This document shows, one piece after another, positions 1 through 8,323 of a stretch of DNA of 64,000 bases. Each line of letters opens with the position of its first letter. Within the stretch, counting starts at the first letter, position 1. The DNA lies in assembly GCA_038239485.1 (NCBI GenBank), contig JBBSET010000006.1:19200-83199 (forward strand), read 5' to 3'. The notes under the pieces are model-generated. The model was not told the DNA's origin. It searched no databases and saw only the letters and a program-made list of their open reading frames with translations. Source of the stretch: DASQEH01 sp038239485 (GTDB taxonomy: Bacteria; Actinomycetota; Actinomycetes; Propionibacteriales; Nocardioidaceae). The position numbers and the translations under genes are program-made.

Positions 1-1074
1 CTTCTCGCCGGTGGAGTCGACCAGGCCCACCCGGAACCACCCGCCCTGGTCGGCGCTGAGCTCTATGTCCAGGCCGTCCATGGCCGCAACCAGCCGCCGA
101 GGCTTTTCTGTCAGGGTGCAGTCGAGCCTTGGCGGCCCGTCACGAAGCGTGTCGACATCGGGGTGCGGGCTCAGCCGCACCCGGCGATCCGGCGTCACCT
201 CGACGGTCATGGGCAGCGACAAGGCGCCGGACCACGGCCGAGTCTCCGGCCGGTGGTCAGGATCCTCGCGTATCCACGACAGCACACAGGGGCGTCCGGC
301 GCTGTCGGCGAACGCCGTCATCGCGTACGCGGCGTCGTCGTGCGTCAACCGGGTCCAGCGCTCGGGGACGAACCGGTTGCCGTCGTAGCTGCCGAGTGCT
401 GCAGCGACGTACAGAGCGCCACGTCCGTCGCCGACAGAGATGAGCAGGACCCAGTCGTCCAGGACCTGGAACAGCTGCGGGCACTCCCACAGTGTGCCGG
501 TGCGCACTCCGTCGGTCTCGCTGTCCGGCCTCGAGCAGACCTCGCCATCGAACGTCCAGGTACGCGCATCGGCGGACGAGTACTGCACTACCACTCCGCG
601 GCCGTCAGATGCGGCACCACCCACCACCATCGTCCAGCCGCCCTCGGTAGCCAGAAGGCATGGGTCGCGGAAGGCGATCGCACCGATCTCGACCGGCGGC
701 CCGTCGACGATGACGTTGTTGTCGAGACAGTGCCACCTTGCCGCCTCGTCGTCCGGTAGCGCGACCGCGATCCTTCCGCGGTCCGGATCATCGCCGGTCA
801 CGCTCGTGTAAAGGATCGTCGGACGACCGTCCTCGACGACAACCGCCCCCGACCAGCAGCCCTCTCCCTCGCGTGGGGTCAGCGCCATCGGGCGGTGACG
901 CCACCGGACCAGGTCCGACGACACCGCATGGCCCCACCCGACCTCACGCGTCCAGGTCGGCGCCGCCGGGTTGTGCTGGTAGAAGAGGTGATACTGACTG
1001 CCCGTCCAGCAGATCCCGTGGGGGTCGTTCAGCCAGCCCTGAAGCGGTGTCAGGTGCACACGTGGCCGGTTCAC
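1..1074 (-). CDS. Glycoside hydrolase family 32 beta-fructosidase, 3' end cut by window
   Basis: Hydrolyses beta-fructosidic bonds in sucrose or fructans (invertase/levanase type). The first 358 codons are visible and the reading frame runs out of the window still open. The GTG start is chosen because the family-opening motif follows at once: WLNDPHG with the nucleophile Asp17. Further family landmarks are FRDPCLL (transition-state Asp, around 660-675) and LWECPQLF (acid/base Glu, around 470-490). No secretion signal is seen, so it is probably cytoplasmic, like sucrose-6-phosphate hydrolases. It lies downstream of the Erm-like gene on the same strand with a 68 bp gap. No clear ribosome binding site precedes the GTG. 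Substrate (sucrose, sucrose-6-phosphate or fructan) cannot be told from the visible part. Confidence 0.85.
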   Translation of the reverse strand, partial: MNRPRVHLTPLQGWLNDPHGICWTGSQYHLFYQHNPAAPTWTREVGWGHAVSSDLVRWRHRPMALTPREGEGCWSGAVVVEDGRPTILYTSVTGDDPDRGRIAVALPDDEAARWHCLDNNVIVDGPPVEIGAIAFRDPCLLATEGGWTMVVGGAASDGRGVVVQYSSADARTWTFDGEVCSRPDSETDGVRTGTLWECPQLFQVLDDWVLLISVGDGRGALYVAAALGSYDGNRFVPERWTRLTHDDAAYAMTAFADSAGRPCVLSWIREDPDHRPETRPWSGALSLPMTVEVTPDRRVRLSPHPDVDTLRDGPPRLDCTLTEKPRRLVAAMDGLDIELSADQGGWFRVGLVDSTGEK

Positions 1075-1142
1075 GACCGTCGACCGGCCGTCCGAAGGAT
1101 CATGAGTCGTCCCGAGATGCAGGCAATGCGGCTCGCAGCACC

Positions 1143-1772
1143 CTAGCGCGGCCGCGCGGACCCGGACACCGGTCCCCGCCGCACCACCAGGACGGCCGAG
1201 TCGACGCGCGGAGCCGGCCGGAGGGCCGATCTGGACACGGTCAGCCCTCGGCGCAGCACGAAATCGCCACCGCCCGCTCCCGGCCGGGGGGTGTACCCCT
1301 CGACGATCTGCCGGACCACCCGCCGCTGGAGTACCAGGTCGGCGGCCACCAGCCGGCTTTGCCGCGAGAGCAGCTGCCGCAGCAGGCCTGCCCATACGGC
1401 GTACGGAGGGTTGGCGACGACCCTGAACGGCCGTCTCGGCCACCTCAGCGCAAGAGCGTCGGCGCTGACCACGGTCACGCTCGTTCCGGCGAACTGTCGC
1501 TTGAGCAGGTCCAGCCGACCCGGATGCAGCTCCACCGCGATGACGCGGGCTCCAGCCTCGACCAGCGGTCGAGTCAGCGCGCCGTCGCCGGCACCGATGT
1601 CGACGACCAAGTCGCCGGGCTTGACTCCGGCGGCGCGGACGATCTGGCAGGCCAACCCGTCAGAGAGCCGGTGAAAACCCCATCGCGGCTCGAGCCTCGG
1701 CTCGCCCTTCGGTTGGGAGGGCCTGCGCTGGGTGCGCCTGGGCGAAGCACGCCGAGGTCCCCGCCCGGACAC
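1143..1772 (-). CDS. Erm(37)-like 23S rRNA adenine N6-methyltransferase
   Basis: A 209-residue SAM-dependent rRNA methyltransferase of the Erm/KsgA family. It has an arginine-rich N terminus, then WGFHRLSDG in place of the usual motif X, motif I VVDIGAGDGALT, the acidic residue in AVELHP, motif IV VANPPYAVW, and DLVLQRRVV further on. From memory, the WGxHRL start, the VANPPY core and the short length resemble mycobacterial Erm(37) rather than the roughly 250-residue streptococcal Erm proteins; the large C-terminal domain is mostly missing. Expected role: methylation at or near A2058 of 23S rRNA, giving macrolide-lincosamide tolerance. GTG is the first in-frame start after a TGA. The 220 bp upstream contain no AT-rich WhiB7-type box. 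KsgA is less likely because of its length and motif X. Confidence 0.75.
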   Translation of the reverse strand: MSGRGPRRASPRRTQRRPSQPKGEPRLEPRWGFHRLSDGLACQIVRAAGVKPGDLVVDIGAGDGALTRPLVEAGARVIAVELHPGRLDLLKRQFAGTSVTVVSADALALRWPRRPFRVVANPPYAVWAGLLRQLLSRQSRLVAADLVLQRRVVRQIVEGYTPRPGAGGGDFVLRRGLTVSRSALRPAPRVDSAVLVVRRGPVSGSARPR

Positions 1773-1993
1773 GACGCACCATCACCATGATCATGCGCCG
1801 ACCATAGGCTCGGGGCGGCCCTGCACACAACTGATTATCCGGGTGAGCTCCCCGTTACCTCCGCACCAGTCCGGGAACCTGAGGTCCGCTTCACTCGGTC
1901 GATGTCGGCTGACATCCTCGCCCACATCGGCGACGGCGACGATCACCGTGTGGAGGGTGCCAGCAGGTTGCAGGAGGCGGCGAGAGGGTGAGC

Positions 1994-3454
1994 CTAGATG
2001 CTCGCAGCGACCTCCACGTCGCCCGCCCGCCGGTCGGTGAGCGGGAGCCGGACGATGAAGCGGGTGTCGCCGGGCTCCGACTCGACGCTCAGGTCGCCGC
2101 CGTGTCGGGCGACGACGATGCGGTACGAGATGTCGAGGCCGAGCCCGGTGCCTTGACCGACGGGCTTGGTGGTGAAGAACGGCTCGAAGATGCGGCGGCG
2201 CAGCTCGGCCGGGACCCCCGGCCCGTCGTCGCCGATCTCCACCCTGACGGACTCGCTCTCGACCGATGTCCGGATCGAGATCGTGCCCTCTGCGTCCATG
2301 GCCTGGACGGCATTGTCGATCAGGTTCGTCCACACCTGGTTCAGCTCACCGGAGTACAGCGGGATCAGAGGTATGGAACGGTCGAAGTCGGTCAAAACCT
2401 TCACGTGCTTCAGATTTGCGCTGAGCATGACCAGCGTGCTCTCGATCCCGTCGTGGATGTCGACGCGCTGCTGCGGTGACCGGTCCATGTTCGAGTACTG
2501 CTTCGCGGCGGCGACGAGGCTGGAGATCCGGGTGACCGAGTCGCTGATCTCGTCGAGGAGGAGCGCGGTCTCGAGCGTGTTGGCCAGCCACTGCAGGCCG
2601 CCGGCGAGGATGTCGGCGTCCGCGCGGTCGGCGACACGGTCGAGCAGGTCCGTCCCCGCGCCCGCCGCAACAAAGATCGGCGCCAGCTCCCAGCCGCCCT
2701 CGACACCCTTGGACTTCAGCCAGTCGGTGATCTCGTCCTCGTGGTCGGCCTCCTCGAGCGCGGTCAGCTTCGGTGCGTGGGCCACCCCGCGGACGGCCTC
2801 CTCCTGCAGGTCCACCAGCGCCTCGAGCAGGCGGGGGTCGATCTCGTCGTGGGCGAGCTTGGCGAACTTGTGACGCATACCGGCGAACCTCTCGCGCAGT
2901 GCGGAGGTGGCCCTGGCAGCCGCGGCGGCAGGGTTGTTGAGCTCGTGGGTCAGGCCCGCCGAGAGGGCGCCCAGCGCGAGCAGCTGCTGGCGCTGGGAGA
3001 TGATCTGCTGCGAGCTCTGCATACCGAGGAAGATGCCCTCGAGCAGGTGCATGGCCATCGGGAACCAGGTGCGCATCGCCCAGGCGAACTCGTCGGAGTC
3101 GATGACGAACAGGCAGACGTCGGTGACGGCGCGGACCGTCGCGGTGTAGTGATGTTCGTCGCCGCGTTCGAGGTAGGACTGGGTGGCCCCGGCGTAGACA
3201 CCGACCTGGTCGGTGCGGGTGATCTCGACGTCGTCCTGCCCGACCCGCTTGGTCATCGAGATGGTGCCGCGCAGGAGCACGATGAAGGCCGCCGCGTCGG
3301 CCCCCTGGGCGAATACGACCGAGCCGCTGGGGATGTCGGCCACCCAGCCGTGCTCCGCGAGCCAGCCGAGCTGGTCCTCGGTGAGCTTCTCGAAGAGGAA
3401 GAGCTTGCGGACCTCGTCAGGTGTGAGCCGACCCGTGGCGTCCAGGACTGTCAT
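1994..3454 (-). CDS. Sensor histidine kinase with N-terminal cyclic-nucleotide-binding-like domain
   Basis: A predicted soluble kinase of 486 residues. Residues about 15-130 form a CRP/cNMP-binding-type beta-barrel (FEKLTEDQL, SVVFAQGADAAAFIVLLRG). A helical linker follows, then an H-box with HELNNPAA (His170). The HATPase core carries NQVWTNLIDNAVQAM, GDDGPGVPAEL, EPFFTTK and GTGLGLDIS. No membrane segments are seen. The ATG start overlaps the stop of the upstream receiver/flavoprotein gene by 4 bp (ATGA), so the two are translationally coupled. It is the third gene of an operon with a UBP-type zinc finger protein and a receiver-TrxR fusion. The likely role is to phosphorylate the receiver domain of its neighbour in response to a ligand or redox signal; the ligand is unknown. 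Confidence 0.88.
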   Translation of the reverse strand: MTVLDATGRLTPDEVRKLFLFEKLTEDQLGWLAEHGWVADIPSGSVVFAQGADAAAFIVLLRGTISMTKRVGQDDVEITRTDQVGVYAGATQSYLERGDEHHYTATVRAVTDVCLFVIDSDEFAWAMRTWFPMAMHLLEGIFLGMQSSQQIISQRQQLLALGALSAGLTHELNNPAAAAARATSALRERFAGMRHKFAKLAHDEIDPRLLEALVDLQEEAVRGVAHAPKLTALEEADHEDEITDWLKSKGVEGGWELAPIFVAAGAGTDLLDRVADRADADILAGGLQWLANTLETALLLDEISDSVTRISSLVAAAKQYSNMDRSPQQRVDIHDGIESTLVMLSANLKHVKVLTDFDRSIPLIPLYSGELNQVWTNLIDNAVQAMDAEGTISIRTSVESESVRVEIGDDGPGVPAELRRRIFEPFFTTKPVGQGTGLGLDISYRIVVARHGGDLSVESEPGDTRFIVRLPLTDRRAGDVEVAASI

Positions 3455-5130
3455 GGCGCGAGATACCGGTGTGCGAGCGTGACGGCCATCGCTCCCTCCC
3501 CCACCGCCGATGCGACCCGCTTCACGGAGTTGGCTCTGACGTCGCCGGTGACGAACACCCCGGGGATGCTCGCCTCCAACGGCCAGGGATCTCGGTCCAG
3601 CGACCACCCACGCGGTCGCTTGCGGTCGGGCATCAGGTCGCCACCGGTGAGGATGAACCCGTAGTCGTCGCGCTCCAGGACGCCGGTCAGCCAGTCCGTG
3701 CGCGGGATGGCGCCGATGAAGACGAACAGGTGGCTGGCGTGGACGCGCTCGACGGCACCGGTGGGCAGGTGGCGAAGGCTCAGCTTCTCCAGATGGTCCG
3801 AGCCGTGCGCGGCCTCGACCACCGTGCACTCTCGGACCGAGATGGTGTCGATCGTCCGGATCTGCTCGATCAGGTAGTGCGACATCGAGCGCTGCAGACC
3901 GTCGCCGCGGACGAGGATCGTGACCGACCTGGCGAACCGCGAGAAGAAGACGGCCGCCTGGCCGGCCGAGTTGGCGCCGCCCACGATGAAGATGTCGCGG
4001 TCCACGCAGTCCGACGCCTCCGTCGCCGCCGAGCCGTAGTAGACACCCCGCCCGACCAGTTCCGACACCCCCTCGGCCTCGAGGTCACGGTACGAGACGC
4101 CGGTGGCGACGATCACGGTATGGGCGGCGACCCTGCCGCCGTCCATCATCGACACGACCCGCGACGAGCCGCTGACGCTGAGACCGGTCGCGTCGGACGT
4201 GGTGAGCAGCTCGGCGCCGAACTTGAGTGCCTGCCGTCGAGCCCGCTCGGTGAGCTGGGAGCCCGACACGCCGTCTGGGAAGCCGAGGTAGTTCTCGATC
4301 CGCGATGACTGGCCCGCCTGACCACCGGTGGCCTGCCGCTCGACGAGAAGGGTACGCAGCCCCTCGGAGGCCCCGTAGACGGCGGCGCCGAGCCCCGCGG
4401 GACCAGCACCCACCACGACCAGGTCGTAGAAGTCTGTCGCCGGGGTCGTCGACAACCCCACTGCCGTGGCCAGCTGGGACGTCGACGGCGAGACCAGGGT
4501 GGTGCCGTCGGCGGTGATCACGACGGGCAAGGTGTCGGCGCCCAGGTTCGCCGCGAGGAGCAGCCGCCGGCCTTCGGCCCCGTCGGAGGCGAACCAGCGG
4601 TACGGCACTGCGTTGCGGGCGAGGAAGTCGCGGGCGTCGAAGGACGGCGCAGACCAGCGATGCCCGATCACCTTGGTCTCGTCGTGCGCGGCCTCGGGCT
4701 GCTCGTGGTAGGCCTTCAACATCGCGTCGACGAGCGGATACAGCTTCTCCTCGGGCGGGTCCCACGGCTTCAACAGGTAGTAGTCCACGTCGACGACGTT
4801 GATCGCCTCGATCGCGGCGTCGGTGTCGGCGTAGGCCGTGAGCAGCGCCCGGCGAGCGAGCGGGAACAGGTCCATCGCCTGCTCGAGGAACTCGATGCCG
4901 TTCATCTCGGGCATCCGGTAGTCCGCCAGCATGACGGCCACCGCGCCACCCCTCAGTTTCACCTCCCGCAGGACCTCCATCGCCTCGGCGGCGGAGCTCG
5001 CGCGGGCGATCCGGTACGTCCCGCCGTACTGGCGACGCAGATCTCTGGCCACCGCCCGCGAGACCGAGGGATCGTCGTCGACGCTGAGCAGGATCTGCTG
5101 TGGCTCCGCCGCCGTGTCGCCCGACGTCAT
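3451..5130 (-). CDS. Response-regulator receiver fused to thioredoxin-reductase-like FAD oxidoreductase
   Basis: 559 residues with three parts. Residues 10-140 are a receiver domain with the acid patch DDD18-20, phospho-acceptor Asp70 (LADYRMPEMNG), Thr98 and Lys121. Residues about 155-230 are a thioredoxin/glutaredoxin-like segment (RNAVPYRWF, LPVVITADG) without a CXXC. The rest is a class II pyridine nucleotide-disulfide oxidoreductase: FAD site VVGAGPAGLGAA, GGQAGQSSRIENYLGFP, NAD(P)H site IVGGANSAGQAAVFFSRFA, and the closing FVTGDVR. Where thioredoxin reductase has its redox-active CATC, this protein reads YYGSAATEASDC, so it lacks the dithiol and probably does not reduce thioredoxin in the ordinary way. 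The ATG overlaps the upstream zinc-finger gene by 4 bp. The fused receiver suggests phosphorylation by the adjacent kinase controls flavoprotein activity. Confidence 0.9.
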   Translation of the reverse strand: MTSGDTAAEPQQILLSVDDDPSVSRAVARDLRRQYGGTYRIARASSAAEAMEVLREVKLRGGAVAVMLADYRMPEMNGIEFLEQAMDLFPLARRALLTAYADTDAAIEAINVVDVDYYLLKPWDPPEEKLYPLVDAMLKAYHEQPEAAHDETKVIGHRWSAPSFDARDFLARNAVPYRWFASDGAEGRRLLLAANLGADTLPVVITADGTTLVSPSTSQLATAVGLSTTPATDFYDLVVVGAGPAGLGAAVYGASEGLRTLLVERQATGGQAGQSSRIENYLGFPDGVSGSQLTERARRQALKFGAELLTTSDATGLSVSGSSRVVSMMDGGRVAAHTVIVATGVSYRDLEAEGVSELVGRGVYYGSAATEASDCVDRDIFIVGGANSAGQAAVFFSRFARSVTILVRGDGLQRSMSHYLIEQIRTIDTISVRECTVVEAAHGSDHLEKLSLRHLPTGAVERVHASHLFVFIGAIPRTDWLTGVLERDDYGFILTGGDLMPDRKRPRGWSLDRDPWPLEASIPGVFVTGDVRANSVKRVASAVGEGAMAVTLAHRYLAP

Positions 5131-5417
5131 GGGTGGGAGTACGACGGCAGGTCAGGCAGCTCGAAGTCCAGCTGGTCCGGGTAGCACCACCACCACTCCT
5201 CGCCTGGCTCGAACGACGAGATCAGCGGGTGCTTGGTGGCGGCGTTGTGGGCGGTCGCGTGCTTGTGCGGGGAGGAGTCGCAGCATCCGACGTGACCGCA
5301 GACGCGGCACATGCGCAGATGGACCCACCTGCCGCCCATCCGCAGACAGTCCGCACACCCCTGTGCCGAGGGCTGGGCCTCGGCGTCCACCTCGTCGAGG
5401 TGGGTGCACTCTTCCAT
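5127..5417 (-). CDS. UBP-type zinc finger protein
   Basis: A 96-residue protein that is essentially one ZnF-UBP domain. Ligand-type residues are C4, H6, C21, C24, C37, C40, C45/C46 and H51, H53, H57, H63, followed by the aromatic EEWWWCYPD segment. In eukaryotes this fold binds the C terminus of ubiquitin; in actinobacteria its target is unknown. A strong ribosome binding site (GGAGG) lies just before the ATG. It is the first gene of the operon and its stop overlaps the start of the receiver-TrxR gene. Plausible roles are as a partner or zinc/redox sensor for that module. The fold call is secure; the function is not. Confidence 0.85.
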   Translation of the reverse strand: MEECTHLDEVDAEAQPSAQGCADCLRMGGRWVHLRMCRVCGHVGCCDSSPHKHATAHNAATKHPLISSFEPGEEWWWCYPDQLDFELPDLPSYSHP

Positions 5418-5567
5418 TCGGGTCCTCCACTCTTCGGCTGTGATCTCGAGCCTAATAGGCGGCGTCCAGGATCCCCCGGCTGCCGGCTCTTGCTCCGGGC
5501 CTCCCGAGTCCGACAGGCTTGTGACAGAGCCGCCAGGCGACCACGAGGGAGACCCGTGGGGCTTGGG

Positions 5568-5984
5568 CTAGAGCGCACGCATCCGGTTGTTGCGAGCGTT
5601 GTGCTCGAGCTCGGCCAGCCCCAGCGCCTCCATCAGCGGTGGCACATACATCCCGAACCGTCCGCGCAGACCCTTCTTGAGGCCGTACCAGCCGCCCACC
5701 GGGTTGGACTCGTCGCGGCCCCACGCCTCGACAGTCTCGTCCTTGGCGGGCTTCTGCTCGTCGGCGCTGCCGAGCGGCACCCAGTCCCCCGCGAGCACGA
5801 GCATTGCGTGCAGGTCTTCGAGGCATCGCAGCCGGTAGGACAACGTCGTACGTCCGACGACGCAGACCAGGGCCGGCGGGTCAGCGGACTCGTCGCGGTA
5901 CATCGTGTACTCGGACGTTCCCGGCGGCGTCTTCAAGAGCCAGGGGTCGTCCTTGGTGCCGCTCCCCGTGATGTCACCGCTCAC
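5568..5984 (-). CDS. Conserved hypothetical actinobacterial protein
   Basis: 138 residues from a GTG with a strong upstream GGAGG at 5 nt spacing; the same frame stays open to 6071, but that extension has no good ribosome binding site. Visible features: an opening GSGTKDDPWLLKTPPGTSEYTMYRDE, a central WVPLGSADEQKPA and VEAWGRDESNPVGGWYGLKKG, and an ending with HNARNNRMRAL. I believe it belongs to a widespread uncharacterised actinobacterial family but cannot name a function. No signal peptide, membrane helix or catalytic motif is evident. It is downstream of, and separated by 150 bp from, the zinc finger operon promoter region and divergent from the MFS gene. Confidence 0.7.
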   Translation of the reverse strand: MSGDITGSGTKDDPWLLKTPPGTSEYTMYRDESADPPALVCVVGRTTLSYRLRCLEDLHAMLVLAGDWVPLGSADEQKPAKDETVEAWGRDESNPVGGWYGLKKGLRGRFGMYVPPLMEALGLAELEHNARNNRMRAL

Positions 5985-6083
5985 TCGGACCTCCGTGTCG
6001 CTGCGCTGGACCCAGCCGGCCCTGCATCGTTGCCTTCGACCCATCATGGCGTACGTCGCCGCCGTGGGCATCCTGCTCGGCTG

Positions 6084-6102
6084 GCAAAATCATCCGTTTT
6101 GC
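6084..6102. promoter_or_regulatory. Inverted repeat upstream of the MFS gene, candidate operator
   Basis: GCAAAA and TTTTGC are separated by 7 bp, in the only AT-rich part of the 200 bp between two divergent genes. A -10-like GATATAAC follows at about 6116-6123. No matching regulator gene is adjacent, so the operator reading is inference. Confidence 0.35.
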
Positions 6103-6186
6103 ACCCGTCATCGGTGATATAACCGGCCCGCACGGGGTACGCGACCCCGAACGCAGCTCTGACAACGACGTGAGACGAGGCGGCAG

Positions 6187-7677
6187 ATGAGTGTTGAGAT
6201 CGGCAAGATCACGACCGACATCCCGGCGCGGATGGACCGGCTGCCGTGGGCTCGGTGGCACTGGCTGATCGTCATCGGCCTGGGAACGGTCTGGATCCTC
6301 GACGGTATCGAGGTCACCATCGTCGGGTCGATGTCGGACGCCCTCGCCAGCACGAGCACCGGGCTCGGCATGTCCAGCTACCAGATCGGTCTGGCGGGTG
6401 CCGTCTATGTCGCCGGCGCCTGCTCAGGCGCACTGTTCTTCGGGCAGCTGACCGACCGTTTCGGCCGCAAGAAGCTCTTCATGCTCACCCTGGCCGTCTA
6501 CACCGTGGCCACCGTGCTGACGGCGTTCTCGATGAACCCGGTCTGGTACCTCGCCTGCCGCTTCCTGACCGGCACCGGAATCGGGGGTGAGTACGCCGCC
6601 ATCAACTCCGCGATCGACGAGCTGATCCCGGCGAAGTACCGCGGCCGGGTCGACATCGCGATCAACGGCTCGTTCTGGGTCGGCGCGGGAGCGGGCGCGC
6701 TCCTCACGATCCCGCTGCTCGACCCGACGGTGATCGACCAGAACTTCGGCTGGCGGCTCGCCTTCGGTCTCGGTGCCGTGTTGGCGCTCGGTGTCTTGCT
6801 GGTACGGCGCAACGTCCCCGAGAGCCCCCGGTGGCTCTTCATCCACGGCCGCGAGGACGAGGGCGAGAAGATCGTCCGCGACATCGAGAGCACCGTCGAG
6901 CAGGAGACCGGCGAGAAGCTCCCCGACGTCTCGGACACGATCACGATCCGGCAGCGCAAGTCGATCGGGATCATCCTCATCGCCAAGACCGTCTTCACCC
7001 TCTACCCCAAGCGCACCGTCTTGTGCTTCTCGCTGTTCGTCGGCCAGGCGTTCCTTTACAACGCCTTCTTCTTCACCTACGGCGACTCGCTCAGCACCTT
7101 CCTCGGCGTGACACAGACGGGGTACTACATCGCCGCGTTCGCCGCCAGCAACTTCGCCGGTGCGCTGCTGCTGTCACAGCTGTTCGACACGGTCGGCCGC
7201 GTCAAGATGATCGCTGCCACGTACATCCTCTCCGGTGCCCTGCTCGGTACCGCCGGATTCTTCCTCGGATCGTTCTCCGCCGTCGGGCTGACCGCGATGG
7301 GCATGGTCATCTTCTTCTTCGCCTCGGCCGGCGCCAGCGCTGCCTACCTGACCGCGAGCGAGGTCTTCCCCATGGAGACCAGGGCCTTGTGCATCGCCTT
7401 CTTCTACGCCATCGGCACCGCAGTCGGAGGCATCTTCGGGCCGCTGTACTTCGGCCACCTGATCGACGCGGCCACCGCAAGCGGCGACATCAGCGGGATA
7501 GCGCCGGGATACTTCGTCGGCGCCGTGCTGATGGTCGCCGGTGGGATCGTGGCGATCTTCTTGGGCGTCCACGCCGAGGGTGAGACCCTGGAGAACATCG
7601 CCGCCCCCCTGACGGCCGAGGACAGCGACGCCCCACCGGCCGACAACAGAGGCGCCGCGGCACCGGCGTCAGCCTGA
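6187..7677 (+). CDS. MFS transporter, sugar/aromatic-acid porter type
   Basis: A 496-residue major facilitator with about 12 membrane segments. It shows the MFS loop 2-3 signature GQLTDRFGRKKLF, the RFLTGTGIGGEYAA motif typical of sugar-porter and metabolite:H+ symporter families, PESPRWLF after helix 6, and a long cytoplasmic central loop (GREDEGEKIVRDIES...). The second-half loop FDTVGRVKM repeats the signature. The C terminus is a hydrophilic Ala/Asp-rich tail. The start ATG follows a GAGGCGG ribosome binding site. The substrate cannot be assigned; no catabolic gene is adjacent to guide it. It is transcribed alone, with an inverted repeat in its upstream region. Confidence 0.85.
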   Translation: MSVEIGKITTDIPARMDRLPWARWHWLIVIGLGTVWILDGIEVTIVGSMSDALASTSTGLGMSSYQIGLAGAVYVAGACSGALFFGQLTDRFGRKKLFMLTLAVYTVATVLTAFSMNPVWYLACRFLTGTGIGGEYAAINSAIDELIPAKYRGRVDIAINGSFWVGAGAGALLTIPLLDPTVIDQNFGWRLAFGLGAVLALGVLLVRRNVPESPRWLFIHGREDEGEKIVRDIESTVEQETGEKLPDVSDTITIRQRKSIGIILIAKTVFTLYPKRTVLCFSLFVGQAFLYNAFFFTYGDSLSTFLGVTQTGYYIAAFAASNFAGALLLSQLFDTVGRVKMIAATYILSGALLGTAGFFLGSFSAVGLTAMGMVIFFFASAGASAAYLTASEVFPMETRALCIAFFYAIGTAVGGIFGPLYFGHLIDAATASGDISGIAPGYFVGAVLMVAGGIVAIFLGVHAEGETLENIAAPLTAEDSDAPPADNRGAAAPASA

Positions 7678-7737
7678 TCTCATCCAGGCATCGGACGCCC
7701 ACCACCGGGGCTGCCGACGGCCTGGGACAATTGACCC

Positions 7738-8301
7738 GTGACGACGGCGGCGGGGCCCGATGTGAGCGTCCGGGTCGCATGGGCCGATGACGCGGAGGCG
7801 ATCGCCGGCGTCCAGGTCCGGGCATGGCAGCGCGCGTATGCCGACGTGCTCCCTGACGATCTGCTCTCCAGCCTGCCGGTGGAAGGCTTCGCGGCGCAGT
7901 GGCTGGTGTCGATCGCCCGACCGCGAGAGGCCCGGCAGCGCGTCCTGGTGGCGTTGGAGCGGGCACGGGTCCGGGGGTTCGCGGCCACAGCGCCGGCCAC
8001 CGACGCGGACGCGGATCCCAGCCGCGACGCCGAGGTGGCCGAGTTCGTCGTCGACCCGGCCGCGACCGGCGCCGGCCACGGGTCCCGGCTGCTGCATGCG
8101 GCGGTCGATACGCTGAGGTCGGACGGGTTCAGCCGCGCCACGGTGTGGCTGAACGCCGGCGACGACGTTCTGCGGGCCTTCCTCACCAGCCAGGGCTGGG
8201 CCCCCGACGGCGCCCATCGCGAGCTCGACCTCGACGGAAACGGGACCGTGCTCGTCAAGCAGGTGCGGCTGCACACCGACCTCGCCGACGCCCCCGCCTG
8301 A
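7738..8301 (+). CDS. GNAT family N-acetyltransferase
   Basis: 187 residues with the GNAT fold: an opening VRVAWADDAEAIAGVQVRAWQRAYADVLP typical of the RimI-like group, a strand EVAEFVVDP, the acetyl-CoA pyrophosphate loop AATGAGHGSRLLHAAVD, and a distal segment LNAGDDVLRAFLTSQGWAPDG. Acceptor unknown. The GTG start has no ribosome binding site, but a GACAAT hexamer ends 6 nt before it, suggesting a leaderless transcript starting at the GTG. The next gene, azlC, follows after 22 bp and may share the transcript. Confidence 0.82.
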   Translation: MTTAAGPDVSVRVAWADDAEAIAGVQVRAWQRAYADVLPDDLLSSLPVEGFAAQWLVSIARPREARQRVLVALERARVRGFAATAPATDADADPSRDAEVAEFVVDPAATGAGHGSRLLHAAVDTLRSDGFSRATVWLNAGDDVLRAFLTSQGWAPDGAHRELDLDGNGTVLVKQVRLHTDLADAPA

Positions 8302-8323
8302 TCTTTACCGAGAAAGGCCAGCC

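Noticed and set aside
1773..1993. Possible WhiB7 promoter or leader peptide upstream of the Erm-like gene
   Set aside because: No AT-rich WhiB7 box is present, and the open frame there is a continuation of an antisense frame of the kinase gene without a credible start.
3451..5130. True thioredoxin reductase
   Set aside because: The redox-active CXXC is replaced by a sequence without the cysteine pair, so ordinary thioredoxin reduction is unlikely.
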